NCBI GenBank assembly: GCA_017555445.1
Contig: JAFZGK010000076.1
Span: 1-25,787 of the forward strand
Direction: 5' to 3'
DNA length: 25,787 nt
Source of the DNA: Bacteroidales bacterium
GTDB taxonomy: Bacteria > Bacteroidota > Bacteroidia > Bacteroidales > UBA932
Shown piece after piece: positions 1-7,175 of this stretch (position 1 is the stretch's first letter; every line of letters begins with the position of its first letter). The notes beneath the pieces are model-generated. The model worked only from the letters and a program-made list of their open reading frames with translations, was not told where the DNA came from and ran no database searches. A program made the translations under genes and the position numbers.

Positions 1-600
1 TACGGCGGATCAGTCCGCACAAGTGCCCAGGCAGCAGTGAAGTCAATCTTCAAGCAGCTCTCACAGAGCTGGAAGAACCTCACCAACGCCCAGATCCTCG
101 CGTGGAATGCCCTCGCTCAGACTCAGGCCGGCAAGTCCGTCCTCGGAACCTCAGCCAAGATCTCAGGTGCGAACCTCTATTCACGCCTCAACTATTGGAT
201 CGTAGCTTGTGGCGGCGAGGCCCTCGCAAACCCACCAGCCCTCCAGGGCGTAGAGGCTCCGACAGAGGCCGTAGTAACCCTCACCCCAACCAAGTTCACC
301 TTCGAGCTCGAGAGCGAGCCAGATGACGTAGTAAACCTCAAGCTCATCGTCATGGCATCAGCTCCGCAGTCAAACGGTGTGACCCGCGCCTACAGCAAGA
401 CCGTTCAGATCGGTGGAGTCCTCGAGGCTGTAACTGAGGAGTATGATCTCAAGCAGGACTACGACGGAAAGCACGGCGCACCAAACGCCGCCGCTCCAAA
501 GGTCTTCATCAAGTACTTCTTCGTGAACACCAAAACCGGCGAAAAATCCGGCGAAATGCTGACCCTCGCTACTCTTCATGAGGATGTAGCAGGAGAGTAA
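1..600 (+). CDS. Hypothetical protein, 3' part (5' end outside window)
   Basis: The reading frame is open from base 1, so the gene begins upstream of the window; the GTG at 37 is only an internal codon. I do not recognise a named family. The first visible 60 residues carry a pattern (SxxWKxLTxxQxxAWNxLA, then GxxLYxRLN) that I have seen in phage-associated and other repeated bacterial proteins of unknown role; this is recollection, not a search. The rest looks like a beta-rich domain (alternating Val/Thr/Phe stretches) with an acidic C-terminus. No signal peptide or membrane segment is visible in this portion. Almost every leucine codon is CTC, unlike the mobile element to its right, which hints at high expression or a different history. 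A hairpin terminator lies about 40 bases after the stop codon. Whether this gene belongs to the mobile element or to the host chromosome cannot be decided here. Confidence 0.75.
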   Translation, partial: YGGSVRTSAQAAVKSIFKQLSQSWKNLTNAQILAWNALAQTQAGKSVLGTSAKISGANLYSRLNYWIVACGGEALANPPALQGVEAPTEAVVTLTPTKFTFELESEPDDVVNLKLIVMASAPQSNGVTRAYSKTVQIGGVLEAVTEEYDLKQDYDGKHGAPNAAAPKVFIKYFFVNTKTGEKSGEMLTLATLHEDVAGE

Positions 601-638
601 TCTTCTCTCTTGATCAGTTGTCCTGATTGTAAACGAAG

Positions 639-680
639 CCCGCCACTCTGATTGTTCAGGGTGGCGGGTAATTTTATTGT
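639..680 (+). terminator. Rho-independent terminator after the 1-600 gene
   Basis: An 8-base-pair stem, CCCGCCAC (639-646) with GTGGCGGG (661-668), closes a 14-base loop and is followed by the T-rich stretch TAATTTTATTGT. It is placed to end the plus-strand gene at 600. Confidence 0.7.
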
Positions 681-685
681 TTGCT

Positions 686-724
686 CTCCGACATTTGCGT
701 TTGTGGTTAATGTCGGAGACTTTT
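686..724. terminator. Hairpin sharing the CTCCGACAT repeat; possible convergent terminator
   Basis: CTCCGACATT (686-695) and AATGTCGGAG (709-718) form a perfect 10-base-pair stem with a 13-base loop. On the plus side it is followed by ACTTTTGTTTATTT, so it can act as a terminator. On the minus strand it lies downstream of the RloB gene. The stem sequence is the same as the unit repeated in tandem at 766-808, so it can also pair with those copies. A second GAGACTTTT copy occurs at 733-741 after the one at 716-724. Confidence 0.5.
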
Positions 725-765
725 GTTTATTTGAGACTTTTTTGCTGTTGTTCAAGAAATTAGCT

Positions 766-808
766 CTCCGACATATCTCCGACATATCTCCGACATATCT
801 CCGACATT
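766..808. repeat. Four tandem copies of the 11-base unit CTCCGACATAT
   Basis: Units start at 766, 777, 788 and 799. The first three are identical CTCCGACATAT and the last reads CTCCGACATTA. The last unit overlaps the TAA stop codon of the RloB gene (807-809 on the minus strand). The same 9-10 base core recurs at 686-695 and, inverted, at 709-718. Confidence 0.9.
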
Positions 809-1418
809 AGTCTTGTTGCTCAATTCCCAGTTTCTTGAACATTTTGCCCAGTTCAGAGAATGTGTATCCTCTTTCTTCTGCCGTTTCCATAGACTTCTCT
901 GCATTTGAGATTGCATCATATATAGATCCACCTTGCTTAGTAAAGAACTGATGCAGAGGATGCTTTCTGAAGAACTCTATTGTCTTTATATAGCCGCATT
1001 CCTTGCCGAGATCAGCCTCGACCTCATTTGAGTGGTTGTACAGCTTGGTAGTATACTTGAAGTAGTAAAGGAAGAATAGTTCTGTACATCTTTCTGTTTC
1101 AAAGAATTCAATACGGCAGTCAATACCTTTCTTTGGCTTAGATATATGTTTGCCGTGGTATTTCTTCTTCAGATTGACATAGTCGCTTTTATTCTTGCCA
1201 TCCTTCTTATTATCAAGGTCAATCATGCAGTAAACATGATTATAGCCTTGATCAATGGCGTTCTTGATTTTCAACTCAAGTTCTGCCATACTCGTATGCT
1301 TCGGATATTGAGGGTCAATATTCTGAAGAGTTCTGAATTCGTCTTTCAATGAAGTCAGAAAGAAGTATTCAGTAGGGCCTTCGCCAATGATGATGAATGT
1401 TTCTTTCATTTGGTTCAT
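807..1418 (-). CDS. rloB: RloB-like TOPRIM-type protein of an RloAB/AbiL-like defence pair
   Basis: This 203-residue protein looks like the RloB family, the partner of the RloA ATPase in two-gene abortive-infection systems such as AbiL. Residues 13-17 read EGPTE and residues 67-69 read DLD, the acidic arrangement of a TOPRIM-like metal-binding fold. Around residues 107-121 the run FFETERCTELFFLYYF matches the conserved Glu/Leu/Phe segment that in this family usually reads like FExWxLLHF. By analogy with other ATPase/TOPRIM defence pairs it is probably the effector, a nuclease acting on nucleic acid once the ATPase senses a phage; that is inference. It starts two bases after the rloA stop codon, so the two are co-transcribed and probably translationally coupled. 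Met4 is an equally possible start. Its stop codon lies inside the tandem repeat at 766-808. Confidence 0.82.
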   Translation of the reverse strand: MNQMKETFIIIGEGPTEYFFLTSLKDEFRTLQNIDPQYPKHTSMAELELKIKNAIDQGYNHVYCMIDLDNKKDGKNKSDYVNLKKKYHGKHISKPKKGIDCRIEFFETERCTELFFLYYFKYTTKLYNHSNEVEADLGKECGYIKTIEFFRKHPLHQFFTKQGGSIYDAISNAEKSMETAEERGYTFSELGKMFKKLGIEQQD

Positions 1419-1420
1419 TG

Positions 1421-2644
1421 TTAGTCGTTAAGAATGAAAGGTGATCCCAGGGCTGGTTTTGCTCCGAGTTTTCCGATCTTGTATGCATTGTAAAGAGACT
1501 GGTTCTTATGCAGACCATATTTGTCTGCTCTCTTGCAAGATGATGTAGCAGTCTCGATGTCTTTTTCCACGAAGTAGATGAGGTCTCTCTGCTCGTTGAT
1601 CATATCTTCGGCCAGCAATGATGTAAGGTGTGAAGCAATGATCATCTGTGATTTATCTGAGTTGTACAGGAACGCATTCAGATAGAACAGGAAGAGGTCG
1701 TAATGCAAGTCATTCTCCGGCTCATCAAAGAGGTGGATATTGTTTCCATAGATCAAGTCGTAAAGGATTCTTGTCTTCTCCAAGAATGCGATAGTACCTC
1801 CAGACTGATTGATGGTCTTCAGGTCGAAGCTGCTCTGACCAGCTTTGCTGGTGAAGAGGATGTCTTTTGTCTTCTCTCCGCTCTGGAGCATTACAGAGTC
1901 CTCATAGTGGAAATCAACAATGTTGAAGTCAGCTTTCTTGATCATCTGCAGGAAGAACTGCTTCATCTTTGGATCTTCGTCCACCTTACGCATCATGTCG
2001 GCAAATGTCTCGTTCGGGTCGTGATATTCGTTGATGCCATGCATAGACTTAGCGATCCACGCAAATAGGTCAGAAACAGCCTTCACATCCTCATCAAATG
2101 CAACCTTGGCATATGTCGAGAGTACGGTGTGGTTGTTCAGTGTATTGCTGACAAATGTATTCTCTGCCTTCTTCTTGATCTCGGCGCTGGTTCCGAATGT
2201 GATGTTTGCAGCTGATGATTCAGATACAAATTCGCGGCTATAGAAAAGAGCCTTATATCCTTTTGGATAGAAGTTCAAAGTCTCGCTGAGGATGTAGTCC
2301 TCGTTATATGAAATCTCATAGTCATATCGGATTGCATCGACATAGAAAGAGAGTCCCATTCTTGTAGGCTCACCTTTGGCCAGTGCGAAAGGATGGTAGC
2401 AGACAATCTTTTTGCTCCTGGTTGATTTAGGAGTTGTCAGGAGTCTGAACGCAGTCTGGAGAGCATAAAGCATGTTGGATTTTCCTGATGCATTAGCTCC
2501 GTAAAGAATAGCGATCTTATTAAGTCTGACCTTGTCGTCAACCATTACCGAAGCAAAAGAATCTGAGTTGTTCTTTGCCTCGAAGTTCAATGTCTGTCTT
2601 TCCTTGATAGAGTAGAAGTTTTCCACCCAAAATTCTCTAATCAT
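1421..2644 (-). CDS. rloA: RloA-like AAA/ABC-type ATPase of the defence pair
   Basis: This is an AAA-family ATPase related to SMC/ABC ATPases, of the type paired with RloB/AbiL effectors. Counting from the start chosen here, the Walker A motif GANASGKS is at about residues 49-56, an ABC-signature-like SGG is near 281, the Walker B with catalytic Glu (HLFDEPEND) is near 304-312, and the switch His (IIASH) is near 339. The length, about 407 residues, is normal for the family. The frame is open to an ATG at 2710, but I prefer the ATG at 2642-2644. The conserved N-terminal run IREFWVENFYSI begins there, and a well-formed promoter covers the upstream ATG. It probably senses infection and licenses RloB; that role is inferred from the family. 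It leads a two-gene operon with rloB. Confidence 0.85.
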   Translation of the reverse strand: MIREFWVENFYSIKERQTLNFEAKNNSDSFASVMVDDKVRLNKIAILYGANASGKSNMLYALQTAFRLLTTPKSTRSKKIVCYHPFALAKGEPTRMGLSFYVDAIRYDYEISYNEDYILSETLNFYPKGYKALFYSREFVSESSAANITFGTSAEIKKKAENTFVSNTLNNHTVLSTYAKVAFDEDVKAVSDLFAWIAKSMHGINEYHDPNETFADMMRKVDEDPKMKQFFLQMIKKADFNIVDFHYEDSVMLQSGEKTKDILFTSKAGQSSFDLKTINQSGGTIAFLEKTRILYDLIYGNNIHLFDEPENDLHYDLFLFYLNAFLYNSDKSQMIIASHLTSLLAEDMINEQRDLIYFVEKDIETATSSCKRADKYGLHKNQSLYNAYKIGKLGAKPALGSPFILND

Positions 2645-2688
2645 ACCCGATATTCGATTAAAATTAGCCTTATTTCGTAAGTTTTGTA

Positions 2689-2718
2689 CAAAAATAGATA
2701 TAATTTCCATAAAAACAA
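2689..2718 (-). promoter_or_regulatory. Bacteroidota-type promoter for rloAB
   Basis: Read on the minus strand, TTG (2716-2718) is followed after exactly 19 bases by TATTTTTG (2689-2696), matching the Bacteroides TTTG-N19-21-TAnnTTTG pattern. Transcription would start near 2680-2685, downstream of the ATG at 2710 and about 40 bases before the ATG at 2644. This decides the rloA start. Confidence 0.65.
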
Positions 2719-2748
2719 CTAAAATTGGTTAAAACAAAATGCGTGCAT

Positions 2749-3705
2749 TTACAAAAAATCCCTAACCCGAAAACTCCTGATTGCCGGCAGCTTGATCAGC
2801 CAGTCGCCGATATCGAGTCCGTCGTCTTTATCCTTTTGAGTACTGTGCTTCATCAGCCAGGTGGAAACCTTGGCATTTTTAAGATGTGGGATAGAATCGG
2901 CCTGCATAATCCACTTTGTCTCAGCTCCTAAATCAGGAAATAGGATAACCTCACGTCCGGATAGGCAGCGAGTCTTCTCGCTCTGCAGGTTGTTAAGCCC
3001 TCCTGTGGCCAGCCATATCGCATCAGGAAAGAACAGGCTGGCAATAATAGCAGTCTTCTCGCTCTCAACAATGGCGATAGGGTAGTCTTTATCTTTAACC
3101 AAATGTTCTCCAAACAGACATTGCTTCAGATTGAAATCACAGAATAGAGAAAGTTTGTGTACCCACATTATCTTACTTACAGGATCCTTGACCCTATGTC
3201 CATTCTCACGATTGTATAGCATAATCTTGCCGGTTCTGAATCTACCATCAGAATCCTGCTGCCAAAATATAGTTGCTCCTGGCCAAAAACGGCAGGTGCC
3301 AATCTGATATGAAGAAATGATCTTCTGAACTGCATCTTTGCCCCAACGTGACTTGATAAAAGATATGAGATTGTTTCTCTCATAAGCGGTCATCGTGTCT
3401 TTGGCCAGCTGAGCAGAAACGACAGAGAAATGATCATCTGATGTCTTCTTCAGCTCGGCCTTAGGAAAGAAATAATCTTTCTTTGGACCGCCTCCATTCT
3501 CCTCAAAGTAATCTCTTGGCTTCTTATGATATCCGCATTTTTCCTCTCTGTCGCATCTGCCAACCTCAGTGGAAACATAGTCTCCGGTTTCCAGATCCAC
3601 ATACCTGACAAAAGTTCTCTTCTTGCAAGCCGGGCAGATATGCTTTCTCACTTTCGGGTCGTATGTTTCCAGAGTGAATCTGTATTTTAATGATTTGTTA
3701 TTCAT
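2749..3705 (-). CDS. DUF6371-type zinc-finger/TOPRIM primase-like protein
   Basis: This 318-residue protein looks like the DUF6371 family found in Bacteroides mobile elements. Its layout resembles DnaG: an N-terminal zinc-binding motif with Cys24, Cys27, Cys51 and Cys57 (CPAC ... CDREEKCGYH) and a TOPRIM-like region in the C-terminal half with the acidic VESEKTA near residue 215 and FPD near residue 257. It probably takes part in DNA replication of the excised element, perhaps as a primase or primase relic; activity is not shown by sequence alone. The third acidic position of a classical TOPRIM DxD is unclear (PDLGAE), so it may be non-catalytic. It lies downstream of the RecA-like ATPase, separated by a repeat cluster, and probably shares its operon. 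Confidence 0.78.
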   Translation of the reverse strand: MNNKSLKYRFTLETYDPKVRKHICPACKKRTFVRYVDLETGDYVSTEVGRCDREEKCGYHKKPRDYFEENGGGPKKDYFFPKAELKKTSDDHFSVVSAQLAKDTMTAYERNNLISFIKSRWGKDAVQKIISSYQIGTCRFWPGATIFWQQDSDGRFRTGKIMLYNRENGHRVKDPVSKIMWVHKLSLFCDFNLKQCLFGEHLVKDKDYPIAIVESEKTAIIASLFFPDAIWLATGGLNNLQSEKTRCLSGREVILFPDLGAETKWIMQADSIPHLKNAKVSTWLMKHSTQKDKDDGLDIGDWLIKLPAIRSFRVRDFL

Positions 3706-3733
3706 AGAATTATCGCTTTTAGTGTGGCGGAAA

Positions 3734-3841
3734 GTGGAAACTTACAGCGTTTACACACTTTCCATACTTTCCACTAATCAAGGACTGGAAACTGTGGAAA
3801 TATCGGAACCTATGGCATTTCTGTCAAGTTTCCATTTCCAC
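3734..3841. repeat. Iteron-like cluster of TGGAAA/TTTCCA motifs, candidate replication origin
   Basis: Seven copies of (G)TGGAAA or its complement TTTCCA(C) occur within 108 bases: 3734-3740, 3759-3764, 3768-3774, 3786-3791, 3794-3800, 3829-3834 and 3835-3841. The first five are in the 104-base gap between the DUF6371 and ATPase genes; the last two fall in the ATPase coding end. Closely spaced repeats beside replication genes resemble plasmid iterons, but they could instead bind the HTH protein or be a regulatory site. Confidence 0.5.
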
Positions 3842-4862
3842 GCTCTTTCAGTTCTCCGCGCTTAATCATTTCTGCCACGACTTTATTGATAGTGGTATGA
3901 CTGTAGCCGGCCTGATCTGCAATGCTTCTGGCACTCTTACCTTTCGGATATTCTCGTCTGATAAGATCATAAAGCTTTTCTCTGTTCATTGGTTCCGCCG
4001 ACTCCAGATGATCCATCTCGAGAGCTGTACCTTGAATTACGAACTTCAAGAAATTATCCTCCTTCACAATCTTGCACACTAACACATTATCCTTATCAAA
4101 CTGATATCTCGCATTGCGACTCTTCACCTGCTTTATATAATGCAGTCCGCTATCCTGTTTGCTGTCTCCAATCGCAAAAGCAGAATCCACAAGATTCATA
4201 ATCTGCTTACTTCCGCTCAGATCGTTTTTCGTGATTGGCTTTGTGTTGTTGCGTTTGGGAGTATGTGCCAGGATAAGGAATGAAAACCCATTCTTCTTTT
4301 TGATAGCCTTCAGCATCTTGATCAGGGGAGCTGCAGCTTTGCTCTTCTCCAGCTCATCACCTAGATAGGTGATATTGTCGATTATTCCAATCTTGGCTCC
4401 GACGGCATTCATAACTGATTCAATTGCATCGCAGATGAAATGAGTGTAATTGCCGAACGGAACATCAGCATCCTCGTTGATTTCAACCCTATTGAAATTC
4501 GGATGCCATCTATAGGGATTCTGACCATTGATGGAATATCTTGCACTGAACTGAGGAGCCTCCATCTCAAAATCGAAATATATGACAGGTTGGGCCTCTG
4601 CGGTAAGCTCAAGCGGATCAATGGCCACGCCTCGTGAAATAGAGTCGGCAATCTGCACGGCCAGGATACTCTTGCCCGCATTAGTGTCTGCGAACAGGAC
4701 AGTATTCTCACCCTCGAACCAAAGGTCTCCAACAAGCTTCTTCCGGATAGGCATACTATTGGCTTCCGCCATCCATTCGCACCCGCTCATAACCTTGAAA
4801 TATCTCTCAACAGGGTTCTCAATGGGTACCTCTTCTTGATATTTATTTTGTTTCATAATCAA
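3810..4862 (-). CDS. RecA-like AAA ATPase (RepA/DnaB-type) of the element's replication module
   Basis: This 350-residue protein has a RecA-like ATPase core of the kind annotated as AAA family ATPase or RepA-like helicase in mobile elements. The Walker A is ADTNAGKS (residues 58-65), with Ala replacing the first Gly. Hydrophobic acidic strands follow (VIYFDFEM near 98 and IGIIDN near 160), then an ILAH motif near 197. The last 50 residues look like a winged helix (KSARSIADQAGYSHTTINKV), a possible DNA-binding tail. It is likely a replicative helicase or loader for the excised element. The start codon lies 11 bases after the preceding gene, so it is in the same operon. The iteron-like repeats begin at its 3' end. 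Confidence 0.78.
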   Translation of the reverse strand: MIMKQNKYQEEVPIENPVERYFKVMSGCEWMAEANSMPIRKKLVGDLWFEGENTVLFADTNAGKSILAVQIADSISRGVAIDPLELTAEAQPVIYFDFEMEAPQFSARYSINGQNPYRWHPNFNRVEINEDADVPFGNYTHFICDAIESVMNAVGAKIGIIDNITYLGDELEKSKAAAPLIKMLKAIKKKNGFSFLILAHTPKRNNTKPITKNDLSGSKQIMNLVDSAFAIGDSKQDSGLHYIKQVKSRNARYQFDKDNVLVCKIVKEDNFLKFVIQGTALEMDHLESAEPMNREKLYDLIRREYPKGKSARSIADQAGYSHTTINKVVAEMIKRGELKERGNGNLTEMP

Positions 4863-4873
4863 CTCTCCAGAAA

Positions 4874-5536
4874 TTATTTATAACAGTGATCCGTGGTTTG
4901 ATACAGACGGCAATTGTCGTTTCTCCAAGCCTCAGAATCATAAGTCTGAAAAACAATCATTGATAAGGAAGAGCATCGTTCAGTTATTTCAATCCCATCG
5001 TGCCTCAACTCCTCTTTGATGTGTAGATACGCCGCATTGTGCTTCCTGAAATCTTTGTTCTGCAGTGGCACAATCGCAATAATATTATTCTCATCAATGC
5101 TTCTGCATGCAAACCATATCCACGGCTTTGTCTTCAGGAGGTTGAAAATTCTGGTGCCATCTGTAGATATGGGCACTTCCAATGCGATAATAGAATTATA
5201 CCCTTGCATGTTCTCCTCGATGTGCTCGATGTCGCTCCTGCTTTTAACCCTTGCGGGGATTATAGCAGCTGGAATCTGAGTCATAATCTTATATGCCTTG
5301 GCTTGAAAATCAGTCTCATATTTGATTGCTCTCAGTTTCATTCTCAGACACGAATCCGGCTCAACAAATTCTTTAAGAGTGATTAGTGGAAGCTCTGAAT
5401 AATTCATCCTATAATCAGCAGCTTTCTCTTCATCGCTGAGATTCTGTCGTATGTCTGGATAAATTTTGGGGATAATGCTCAAATAGACGGTCTCAGCGCG
5501 GAACCTACCGTCTTCAGGCAATAGATAGCTTTTCAT
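4874..5536 (-). CDS. BT4734/VirE-N-like protein of the replication module
   Basis: This 220-residue protein sits where Bacteroides mobile elements often encode a BT4734-like (formerly VirE N-terminal) protein, and its layout fits that family. A region YNSIIALEVPISTD near residues 113-126 matches the position of the conserved GiialDiD strand, followed by a KPWIWFACRSIDENNIIAIVPL-type segment split over residues 136-158. In the family this area resembles a primase-polymerase-like core, but the acidic DxD is reduced here to E and D at other spacing, so catalysis is doubtful. No membrane or secretion signal is seen. Its ATG overlaps the stop codon of the HTH gene by four bases, indicating translational coupling. 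The family assignment is moderate only. Confidence 0.65.
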   Translation of the reverse strand: MKSYLLPEDGRFRAETVYLSIIPKIYPDIRQNLSDEEKAADYRMNYSELPLITLKEFVEPDSCLRMKLRAIKYETDFQAKAYKIMTQIPAAIIPARVKSRSDIEHIEENMQGYNSIIALEVPISTDGTRIFNLLKTKPWIWFACRSIDENNIIAIVPLQNKDFRKHNAAYLHIKEELRHDGIEITERCSSLSMIVFQTYDSEAWRNDNCRLYQTTDHCYK

Positions 5537-5832
5537 TTCTTTGGTTTTAACGGTTTCTTGGCCCAGAGTTTTTCCTCTTTCATAAGATTTTCCAATTCAA
5601 CAGTGTCAACGAATGTCAAGCCTCCTTGCTTAATTTTGTTAAGTTCTCCATTCTTGAACATTGAATAAATCTTACTCTGAGACATACCATAAATTTCGGT
5701 AATTCTCTGTACTGGAACCAGGTTCTTGCCTTTAGACAAGATTTGCTCTGGCATAGCCTCCGCGACTGCGCTTTTTACGATTGGAGTGATCAAGTCTGCT
5801 AAGAAAGACTTGATAGGTTTCAAGTTGTCCAT
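5533..5832 (-). CDS. Small HTH protein, excisionase-like
   Basis: This 99-residue protein has a helix-turn-helix of the MerR/excisionase (HTH_17) type at about residues 40-85 (VPVQRITEIYGMSQSKIYSM, then a wing and a basic Lys-rich C-terminus). In Bacteroides integrative elements proteins of this kind serve as excision factors or as regulators of the replication operon; which applies here cannot be told. It is the first gene of the operon HTH - BT4734-like - ATPase - DUF6371, starts about 70 bases after the promoter box, and overlaps the next gene by four bases. Confidence 0.75.
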   Translation of the reverse strand: MDNLKPIKSFLADLITPIVKSAVAEAMPEQILSKGKNLVPVQRITEIYGMSQSKIYSMFKNGELNKIKQGGLTFVDTVELENLMKEEKLWAKKPLKPKK

Positions 5833-5901
5833 GATAGTTCCTAATTTTATTACTAAAACCAGGAGTGGCCACTACCCGTATCAAACCGACGTTTGACAAT
5901 G

Positions 5902-5931
5902 CAAATGTATATTGTAAAGTATTGAAAACAA
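5902..5931 (-). promoter_or_regulatory. Bacteroidota-type promoter for the HTH/replication operon
   Basis: On the minus strand TTG (5929-5931) is followed after 19 bases by TACATTTG (5902-5909), a full match to the TAnnTTTG box with consensus spacing. Transcription would start near 5895 and read into the HTH gene at 5832. Confidence 0.7.
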
Positions 5932-5968
5932 TAGTCTCAAAAATGCAGATTGAATTCTGTAATATACG

Positions 5969-5998
5969 AAAAAAGGCTCTACGCATACGCGAGAGCCC
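5969..5998 (-). terminator. Terminator of the DUF1016 nuclease gene
   Basis: Read on the minus strand, GGCTCT and AGAGCC arms (5992-5997 and 5975-5980) with an inner GCG/CGC extension form a hairpin followed by TTTTTT (5969-5974). It lies 40 bases after the nuclease stop codon and before the replication-operon promoter, insulating the two units. Confidence 0.7.
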
Positions 5999-6040
5999 AT
6001 TTTTATATTTGTAGTTTGCAGATGAACTGCAGAAAGTTCT

Positions 6041-7123
6041 CTATTTGTCTTTCAATAGTTGCTGCTCCAGTTCCTCACAGGTCGGAATAGTTCCTTCGAC
6101 TTTTTCTGGATATAGTTTAGATAGCTCAAACTCTGAAATTCCAATCGGTTGGCTACTTGATTCAAGCGAATATTGAGCCAGAAGAGAGTCCTTGCTTTTG
6201 CAGATAAGAAGACCAATTGTAGGATTATCAATGCCTGATTTACATAGAATATGATTGACCGCGGTGACATAAGTTCCAATCTGCCCGATGTCTCCGGAAT
6301 CAAACTCTCCCATTTTTACCTCGATTACCACATAGCATCTAAGATTGAGGTTGTAGAAAAGCAAGTCGATAAATTTCTCCTTCTGGCCAATCTGTAATCT
6401 GTATTCTTTGCCTACATATGCGAAGCCGGTACCCAGTTCAAGAAGAAACTTGGAAATGTTGTTCAACAGTGCTTCTTTAAACTGTGTCTCATTGTGCTTC
6501 TTAGTCAATCCGGCAAATCCAAAGTTATATGGATCCCTTGTCATTTCCTGAGCAAGATCGCTTGTGGGGGCAGGGAGCGTATATTTGAAATTAGTTAGAG
6601 CCTTTCCTTCTCTCTCAAATAGATTAGTGTCGTAGAAATTCTCCAGCATCGTACGGCTCCAACCATTTTCTATTGTCTGCTTAACATAGTAATAGGCTTT
6701 TGAAGCATCGCCTTTGCACTTATCAATTAAGAAAAGGTGGTGGCCCCATGGAATAGAGAACAAATTTTCAGCAACTTGCTGAAGAATTGCCTCATTAGAA
6801 TTTTCAGCAAGTTGCTGAAGATTTTCAACTAGTTTATTATAAAGAAGATAGAACCTTTTAGTGTATCTAAGGTTAGATGGCGACAAACCGTCAGCACCTG
6901 GCATTTCCCTCTTAAGATCAGTGCTTAGTGAATTGTAAAATCCGCTGCCATATTTATTGTCTGCATCCTTCTCAACGATGTCCCTTCCAAGCTCCCAGTA
7001 GAATTTAAGAACTACATTGTTGACCTTAACAGCAGCTTTGATCTGGCTGTTTCGGTAACGTCGGCTGAGTTCCTTTACCCATGCTTTGTATTCTGCGTCG
7101 ATGATTGTTAATGAATGGCTCAT
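6041..7123 (-). CDS. DUF1016/YhcG-family PDDEXK nuclease
   Basis: This 360-residue protein matches the YhcG (DUF1016) family. The N-terminal DUF1016_N helical region spans about residues 10-180, and a C-terminal PDDEXK nuclease domain about 190-345. The catalytic set is visible as D253 in FIDLLFYN and E268/K270 in VIEVKMGEF. Members are common on plasmids, integrative elements and in restriction or defence islands; the precise substrate is not established. Residues about 101-120 hold a duplicated QQ(L/V)AEN block encoded by two near-identical palindromes, in the part of the family that varies most. It is transcribed from its own promoter inside the 3' end of the upstream gene and has its own terminator, so it behaves as an independent cargo gene. 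Confidence 0.88.
   Translation of the reverse strand: MSHSLTIIDAEYKAWVKELSRRYRNSQIKAAVKVNNVVLKFYWELGRDIVEKDADNKYGSGFYNSLSTDLKREMPGADGLSPSNLRYTKRFYLLYNKLVENLQQLAENSNEAILQQVAENLFSIPWGHHLFLIDKCKGDASKAYYYVKQTIENGWSRTMLENFYDTNLFEREGKALTNFKYTLPAPTSDLAQEMTRDPYNFGFAGLTKKHNETQFKEALLNNISKFLLELGTGFAYVGKEYRLQIGQKEKFIDLLFYNLNLRCYVVIEVKMGEFDSGDIGQIGTYVTAVNHILCKSGIDNPTIGLLICKSKDSLLAQYSLESSSQPIGISEFELSKLYPEKVEGTIPTCEELEQQLLKDK
6767..6819. repeat. Two copies of a 17-base palindrome inside the DUF1016 nuclease gene
   Basis: TTCAGCAACTTGCTGAA (6767-6783) and TTCAGCAAGTTGCTGAA (6803-6819) differ only at the central base, are each self-complementary, and lie 36 bases (12 codons) apart in frame, within a slightly longer conserved flank. 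They encode the QQLAEN and QQVAEN blocks. Confidence 0.9.
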
Positions 7124-7145
7124 ATATAATTCCTAATATTCATTG

Positions 7146-7175
7146 TAAAGATAATAAAGATTCTATACCCAGCAA
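7146..7175 (-). promoter_or_regulatory. Promoter for the DUF1016 nuclease
   Basis: On the minus strand TTG (7173-7175) is followed after 19 bases by TATCTTTA (7146-7153), one mismatch from TAnnTTTG. It overlaps the stop codon region of the upstream 253-residue gene, giving the nuclease an independent start of transcription about 25 bases before its ATG. Confidence 0.55.

Noticed and set aside
766..808. CRISPR-like array
   Set aside because: The 11-base units are directly adjacent with no spacers, and no cas gene is present.
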